Source: Azolla caroliniana (lineage: Eukaryota > Polypodiophyta). Taken from it: a DNA stretch of 64,000 nucleotides. Below the pieces are notes generated by a model. That model was not told the origin of the DNA and did no database searches. It worked only from the letters and a program-made list of their open reading frames with translations. The position numbers were made by a program, and so were the translations under genes. Shown in pieces: positions 57,881 through 64,000 of the stretch; position 1 is the stretch's first letter, and each line of letters begins with the position of its first letter. The DNA is taken from contig JBHGNT010000018.1 of assembly GCA_043228905.1 (NCBI GenBank), positions 4,526,001-4,590,000 of the forward strand. Reading direction: 5' to 3'.

Positions 57881-57924
57881 GGCTTAAGGTTCACACAGAG
57901 CTCTTTAAGTTATGTGCTTAGGCT

Positions 57925-58000
57925 AACATAAAAAACTGATAAGCTCCTCTCTAAACATATACTCCTCTCTAAACATAAACTCCTCTCTAAACAAAAGCTC
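57925..58000. repeat. short tandem repeat upstream of DUF7869-type gene
   Basis: Three copies of a unit close to ctcctctctaaacataa. Confidence 0.8.
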
Positions 58001-58106
58001 CCTCAATATAATGTCTATATTATTTAATATTATATTAATACAATAACTAAAAATATTATTTTTAATATAATAATTGTATTCAACATATTAATAATTACTT
58101 AAACTA

Positions 58107-61100
58107 GTCTGTATCAGTGTTGGGCAAAGTCCCAGGAATAGTGTTAGCGTTCCGGTTGGGTTGGGACTTTTGCCGGCCAAGGTGGGGGACAACCGGAATT
58201 GATTCTGGCCAAGTTTTCCTACCAACCGGAATCTAGCCGGTTCATATTTTTTGAACCGGCTATTTATATAGTTTATGTAAAAAATAAAGGTAAAAAAAAG
58301 TTTATATATATATATTTCATGTTTTTCCCCTTTTTTTGTTTTACTTTCCCCCCTCTTTTTGTTTTTCTCCCTCTCTGTCGTTGTCTGATTTCCTGCTACT
58401 CCCTCCTTGCTCGTTACTCCCTCCTCGTTGCTCACTGCTCCCTCTTCATTGCTCGTTGCCGTTCCTCCTTCCTCCTTCCTAGTTGTTCATTAACAACTGC
58501 TTGTTATTCATTGTTCATTCACTGCTCACTACTCACTGCCCACAGCTCGTTGCTTCTCCCTCGTTGATTGTCGGCGGCCTCTCATCACTCAGAAATTACT
58601 GCTCGTCACTCGCTGATTGCCGCTCGTCACTTGTCGCCCATCATTCGTCACTCAACTCTCACCACTCGACGATTCATTGATTTTAGATGTCTCCACCAAC
58701 ACATTGATTGAATGGATGAGAAGGAATTGAGCCAGTACATAAGTGTTGTCTTTATGCGCCAAGTAAGAGACTTTAAATCTCCCACCAATTCATTCTAACT
58801 GTTGCTTATTTAAACATTGAAATTGATCCAATGTATAAACATGGTGATGTCATGATAAACCACTTGCTTTTCAATGGATACCAAGCCAAGCCTTGTGCAA
58901 TGAGTTTCATGTTTGGTTCATTATATATTCAAAGATTTAGATCATGTAAATTTACAACTACTCCTAAAGCATTGTTGTATAAAAGCGATCCATGTTAACC
59001 TTTAACAAAAAATTGGAGTCACATAATTTAGGGATTTTGGTGGTAAAGTAAGGGATCATGTATTATTTTGGCATTTGCATCCCGCTTCACCTTATTGATG
59101 TGGTTATAAGGTTGGACGATGTCATATTGCAATTTGTATGTGTTTTATGTTTCCATTGACATGTCTTGTAGTAGTTTTGGCAAACTAAAATGAAATAGGA
59201 GAAATTTTGATAAGAGGTATATTACAATATCAACGAAAGTAGAACCTATCATAAATATGACCTTGTGCATAATTTCTATTTCACTATTACTTGATTATAC
59301 TATATCTTTTGAAATATTTTTCTCGAAAGAAGATCAACCGAAGACTTTGTATAGAGGAAAAGAAACATACATTTACATCTATTGCGCATTTGTGGCAACA
59401 TAATGAACTAAAACACATTTCTGAAATGTTAAGCTCCCTCATTATACAAAAACCTCGTTGGTTTGGTATCTTCGTTTGAATGAATTGTAAGAATAGTGAT
59501 GATGATATACTAAACATCCATTAGAGACCATCAATTATTACAAAATGTCTCTTGAACATTGTAAGGCAAAGATGTGGGATCATTGCAAAGTATGTGCATT
59601 GGAGAAGCGGATTACATCTTCATGCTTCTTTTTAGTGGGTGAACATGAACTTGTGAAGATGTAATGGAACTAGGTGTGGAAAGAGATTTGCTCTTCTTCA
59701 TCATCATCATCAAGGGGCTACTATGATAAACAAATTAACGAATATGAAATACTATTTACTTATTACAATATAACTAGATGAACCAACAAATTTGAGATGA
59801 GAATCATCATGTAATTCAAACACATGTAGTGGACGATAGGTTGAAAATTGGGAGGGAATTATGTACAACAAATTATCTTAGCACAAGAAAAGCATAGAAA
59901 GATGATGGGAATAGACAAGAATAAATCACAAGGAGGCATGTATATTCTATTACTACCTCGCATTCGTATTGTCATCTTGTTTGTGATCTCTAAAGTGTAT
60001 CTCAAAATCTTTCCTACTAGATGCATTTTGTGGGAAAATGAATTTCTTGACATATTTGAAATGATTTTAGCTATGATTTCCTTCTTTTTGACATATTTCT
60101 TGTTTGGAAATTTACATTAGCAGCATGTGATTTTATGTGTTGAATATGATGTCTTTCTTGGCCGTTGCAAATCAATTTCTGTCCATTACTCCCATTTGTA
60201 AATCAATTCTAATTTATATCTTAAGTTTTTGTGATCTCTAAAGCGTATCTCAAAATCTCAGTGTTCTAAACTAGAGCTTATTTAATGTGGGTAAGCTAAT
60301 GTGAGCCATCCTCTTTCTTCTTTATTTTCTGATAGATTGGAAGGTCCATAGTGGAAAATTGATCCTTTATTGCCTCGGAAACTTCAAATATCCCAGGTAT
60401 CTTAATTTGTTTTTTCTTTTTGGAAACATGGATTGTGTATGTAGGTTTCGCCTATTATGTTAGTCAAACATTCTCTGCATTATTGTTACAGACTTATAGT
60501 ATGTCCCAAAACAAGAATATGAAAGGCAAAGGAAAGCAAATTAGCCTCTTTACAATGCCTGGCTTTAGGAAAAACTTGCCATCTAAAGAAGATGTGTCTC
60601 TAGAAGAGCCTATAAAGGACCATCAACACTCCGAAGAATTACTTCATGAGATGAATAGAATTAGTAAGGCCAAACTAAAATTTCAAGAAGATTGGCTTAC
60701 TCAATTTAAGTGGCTTCAAGAGGATTTAGAAACTGGTCTTTTATGGTGTAGTTATTGTAGGAGTGATCCTCATAGTAAGTCTTCATTTGGCAAAACAGGT
60801 GCCAAAAACTTTAAGACTTCTGCATTAGAAGAACATACAAGAAGTGTGGCCCATCGAGATGCCATTTTGTTACAAGAACGTGACAAGAATGGTCTTGAAA
60901 AATGTGCATAAAAAAGAAAAGCAAGTGTGGATGTAGCAATTGAAAAATTGTTTAAATGTGCATATTTTATAGCTAAAGAGGATTTAGCATTTAGAAAATT
61001 GGAAGGCCTCTTACGATTGTTAAGAGAATGTGGTGTGGAAGGCCTTCCACGAATGTATAACGATAATAAGGCTTGTGCAAGCTTTATCTTGCACATTAGC

Positions 61101-63096
61101 AAGGCTCTTGAAGCTGAGATCTATGATAGGTTGAGGAAAAGTCCTTGGTTTGGGCTTATGGTAGATGAAGCTACCGATATAAGCGTAACCAAGAACTTGA
61201 TTCTTTATGCTACATTTGTGGAAGGAAGGCAAGTAAGAACCTCTTATTTGGGGTTACTTGAAGTAGAGGATGGTACATCAAACACAATAACAGAAAGCAT
61301 TTTAGCATTATTAAAAAAGTGGAACTTAGATGTTAGAAAAATGATGGGATTCGGAAGTGATGGAGCATCTGTTATGGTAGGTATGTCTACAGGTGTTGCT
61401 ACAAGATTGAAGTCATATAACCCATTTATGACTTCCTTACATTGTTGTGCACATCGAACAAACTTGTGTGTGCAAGAGGCTTCAAAGAACATTGAAGTCA
61501 AAGAAACATGTAAGCAGTTAGATGCCCTTGTGAATCGGGTGGCTGCACATTTCTCGAGGAGCTCACTACGCCAATGTGAATTAACTAAGATGCAAGATGC
61601 ACTAGAATACACACATTTGCATATTCTTGGGATTGTGAAAACACGATGGCTTAGTCGGCATGGTGCTATCATGAGGGTATGTGATGTGTATGAACCCTTG
61701 ATGAAGACTTTACAATCGCAAAGTGATGCATACAATGTATTCGTAAGTTTAAGAAACTTCAAAGTAGTGTATATGCTTCACTTTCTTGCAGATGTACTTA
61801 AGATCATGTCAATGTTAAGTATGGAATTCCAAAAGGAATATGTGGATGTGACATGCATTGGAGGTTTGGCTATGATAGCCATTGGGGAGATCAAAGAACA
61901 ATTTCTCCATCATGTTATGATGGATCTAAATGGTTTTGAGAAGGATAGCTATAGTTATCCAATTATTCCAGAATATGGTAGAGAAAAAGGAATGCTTTCA
62001 GTTTTAAGAGATGCTATTAAAGGTAATATGTATAAAAGCATCCTCATGGATAGATGTATTGATGGTGAGGACTTCATTGAAGCCATACAATTCCAAACTT
62101 TGTTTTCTAAGGCATTAATAAAGACAATAAAAAAGAGGCTTCAAGATCCGGTAACTCTTTGCGCATTGAAAATGTTATCACCAATGAACATGTCTACCGG
62201 ATCTACAAGCATTTTAGCACGAAAAACTATGGGTCTTAATGAGTTGAAAACACTTGAAAATTTTTATGGCATTCAAAAAATGGTAGATGGGAGAGCGTTT
62301 TCTCCCATAATTGATAATGATAAATTGTATGATGAATATGCAATTTTCAAAAGGCAAGCTACCACGGAATGGCTTGGAAGAGATTTCTTAGATGTTTGGG
62401 GTATGATAAATTGTAATGATGTGTGGAAAGAAAAGCTACCCGAACTTCTAAAGATTGCATTGATAGGTTTAATCCAATGTTCTTCTACAACAGCGTGTGA
62501 GAGAGGCTTTAGTCGCCTAAATCTAATAAAAAATAAGTTTAGAAATAGGCTGAAAAACAATGCGATTGATGCATTGATACGAATCTCTATTGAAGGACCT
62601 GAACTAGAAGAACATGACTTCAATGCTAGCATTTTGTTGTGGTGAGAAAGCAAGGCATATCGTCATATTTTTACAGGAACTTCTCATGAGCATGATGATG
62701 AGATCGAGGACTTCATAGAAGATATAGATTAAAACTTTATAAATGTGATCGATTTTGTTTTGGAACTTTCTATATATTACATCTAATTTGATCTAATATG
62801 TTGTTAATGCTACTTTACAAAGGTTTGAAAAGTGAAATATGTTTATAAAGTTAGATTTTTTTTTGGAAAATATATATCTTTAGTTTTTAGGTTCCAAAAT
62901 TTTGTAATTGATTTGATTTGGTATTGCATTAGATTTTTTTTTTGTTATGCGGCCAAAAAAATTTTCAACATGTTCCGGTTGACATTGTTGTTGGTAGGAA
63001 CGTGGCCGGCCAAAATTTTAAAATTCCGGTTAGGTTCATGAGAAGCAGGACAATTTCCGGTAGGGGCTACAAACTTTGCCTAACACTGGTCTGTAT
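58107..63096 (+). mobile_element. full-length hAT transposon
   Basis: Element 58115-63088 (4974 bp). Termini CAGTGTTGGGCAAAGT and ACTTTGCCTAACACTG are inverted repeats of 16 bases with one mismatch. The flanks carry the 8 bp duplication gtctgtat (58107-58114 and 63089-63096). Both subterminal regions carry repeated ccggtt/aaccgg words, the kind of site hAT transposases bind. A CT-rich, loosely repetitive tract (TCGTTGCTCACTGCTC type) fills 58370-58680. About 58690-60419 shows no coding similarity and may be leader or intron. Confidence 0.96.
60501..62645 (+). pseudogene. hAT transposase, one premature stop
   Basis: A cut-and-paste transposase frame of 714 codons from ATG 60501 (MSQNKNMKGKGKQ). 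The N-terminal zinc finger has C83, C86, H112 and H118 (WCSYC...EEHTRSVAH), as in the ZNF862/KIAA1586-like hAT group. A TAA at 60909-60911 (codon 137) is the only stop. The catalytic core follows: LMVDEATD with Asp222, GFGSDGASVM with Asp287, an all-helical insertion, and Glu667 in TACERGFSRLNL within the C-terminal dimerisation region (KNKFRNRLKN). All three DDE residues are present. Upstream in-frame sequence to 60420 may be leader. The stop could lie in an unrecognised intron, but no convincing splice sites are seen there. Confidence 0.93.
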
Positions 63097-63620
63097 AAAG
63101 TTAAATAAAGTATAATATAATTACAATCATTACCAAGCCATATATATGTTGGTTTAAAGTTAAAACCATTGGTTAATTAATGGCACCCATATTTTATATA
63201 GAACTTCTCAATCATTGGTTCATTCATGCCCACCATTTTAAATATAAGACTTTTCAATTATTGGTTCATTCATGGCCACATCTTTACTATAAAGCAATTA
63301 AGAATCATAAAAATGTTGCTTTGAGTATTCAATCATTGGTTCATTCATGAACCTTTATCATTGCTTCCTTCATGACCTTCAAAGTCATTACATCTTAGTT
63401 TGACTATAAAATAATCATTATTATGTTAGTTTGACTATTTAATCATTGATGCATTCATAAAGCATCATTTATTTCAAATCCATTAGAGAGTGATTGGTGC
63501 ACTCAAGATTAGGTACTAAATAAAGTAACTCTGGTTAAAGTGATTGTGGTTACTAACTAACTAACCTTAAGGTTGCCAACCCTCATTAAAGTGACTGTGG
63601 TTACTTTAACCACTGTGGTC
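63097..63620. other. intergenic, short direct repeats
   Basis: No coding similarity. The phrase attggttcattcatg occurs three times at 63200-63360, and gtga(c/t)tgtggttac twice at about 63540-63605. Confidence 0.6.
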
Positions 63621-63626
63621 AATCCC

Positions 63627-63634
63627 TATAAATA
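63627..63634 (+). promoter_or_regulatory. TATA box candidate
   Basis: TATAAATA in the context ctataaatagg, about 150 bases before an ATG in good context. It is a textbook plant TATA element, although LTR promoters look the same. Confidence 0.6.
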
Positions 63635-63776
63635 GGAAGACCTCCTCATATTTTAATCACACGAAGCACACGCGCAAAACAAAGCACAAGAGCACAAGAG
63701 AACACAAAGCAAACAAAGCACACAGAGCACGAAGCACCAAACTGAGATCTCCCCCTAAGCATCGACAACGTCCACC

Positions 63777-63816
63777 ATGTCTTCAAAGAAAAGCGAGCGT
63801 CAAGACTCCAGTCCAG
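63777..63816 (+). CDS. candidate first coding exon (partial gene)
   Basis: ATG in a favourable context (tccaccATGtc) opens a 40-nt exon reading MSSKKSERQDSSP and ends at a consensus donor CCAG|GTAAGC. The TATA box lies 143 bases upstream and the intervening leader is A-rich with GCACA repeats, as in many plant 5' UTRs. The rest would lie beyond the window. I do not recognise the product, and the possibility that this is an LTR retrotransposon leader is open. Confidence 0.35.
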
Positions 63817-63866
63817 GTAAGCATCTGACACTCTGGACATTTTTGTGAATATGTTTTAACACTCAA

Positions 63867-64000
63867 GAACTCGATACGCCGTATCGAGTTCCTGTATAAA
63901 GTTTGCGTTTTCAACAAGAACTCGATACGCCGTATCAAGTTCTTGTATTATGTTCGTGTTTTATAGAGGAACTCGATACGGCGTAACGAGTTCTTGTATA
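63867..64000. repeat. 51 bp tandem repeats with 25 bp palindrome
   Basis: Palindromes at 63867-63891, 63918-63942 and 63969-63993, spaced exactly 51 bases. The first is a perfect 12 bp dyad (gaactcgatacg and its complement) around one base; the others have one or two changes. The array runs to the window end. Confidence 0.92.

Noticed and set aside
63867-64000. CRISPR array reading of the 51 bp palindromic repeats
   Set aside because: The sequence between palindromes is itself repeated, and the host is a plant.

Overview
The window is nuclear DNA from a land plant with a large, repeat-rich genome. The evidence is a plant-type flippase (P4-ATPase of the ALA family) with an 11.8 kb intron full of transposons, chromodomain Ty3/gypsy and Ty1/copia elements, hAT transposons and long GA/CT microsatellites. 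The species cannot be fixed from sequence alone. The LINE family present does not look like the usual plant L1, so a fern, lycophyte, gymnosperm or early-diverging angiosperm is as plausible as anything else.

Layout. 1-740: SINE-like tRNA-derived sequence, a possible LINE tail relic and microsatellite. 741-13871: a minus-strand chromodomain Ty3/gypsy element (TSD gcatt) holding a minus-strand copia element (1725-9265, TSD agctt), which itself holds two solo LTRs (5962-6736 and 7428-8376). A 681 bp hAT-type MITE (11764-12444) also sits in the gypsy body. 13925-14905: the C-terminal relic of a LINE with a reverse-transcriptase zinc-binding domain. 15579-20934: a young minus-strand copia element with identical-looking LTRs and one premature stop. 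23989-41126: a complete 11-exon ALA gene on the minus strand (1221 aa predicted). Its eighth intron carries one LINE inserted inside an older LINE of the same family, and a deleted copia derivative. 41127-50070: no recognisable gene, only microsatellites and short tandem duplications. 50071-57880: a broken DUF7869-type gene on the minus strand, split by a plus-strand copia element (51632-56894) that is intact in every part I can see. 58115-63088: a full-length hAT transposon with 16 bp terminal inverted repeats, 8 bp TSD and a transposase ORF with one stop. 63620-64000: a TATA box, a candidate short first exon, and 51 bp tandem repeats each carrying a 25 bp palindrome that run off the window end.

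Only the ALA gene looks like an expressed host gene. Most of the remainder is a stratified record of insertions. For several insertions, joining the flanks with a single TSD copy re-reads a continuous frame, which dates the layers relative to each other. Many premature stops are what C-to-T change of an Arg CGA or Gln CAG codon would give, the pattern left by cytosine methylation.
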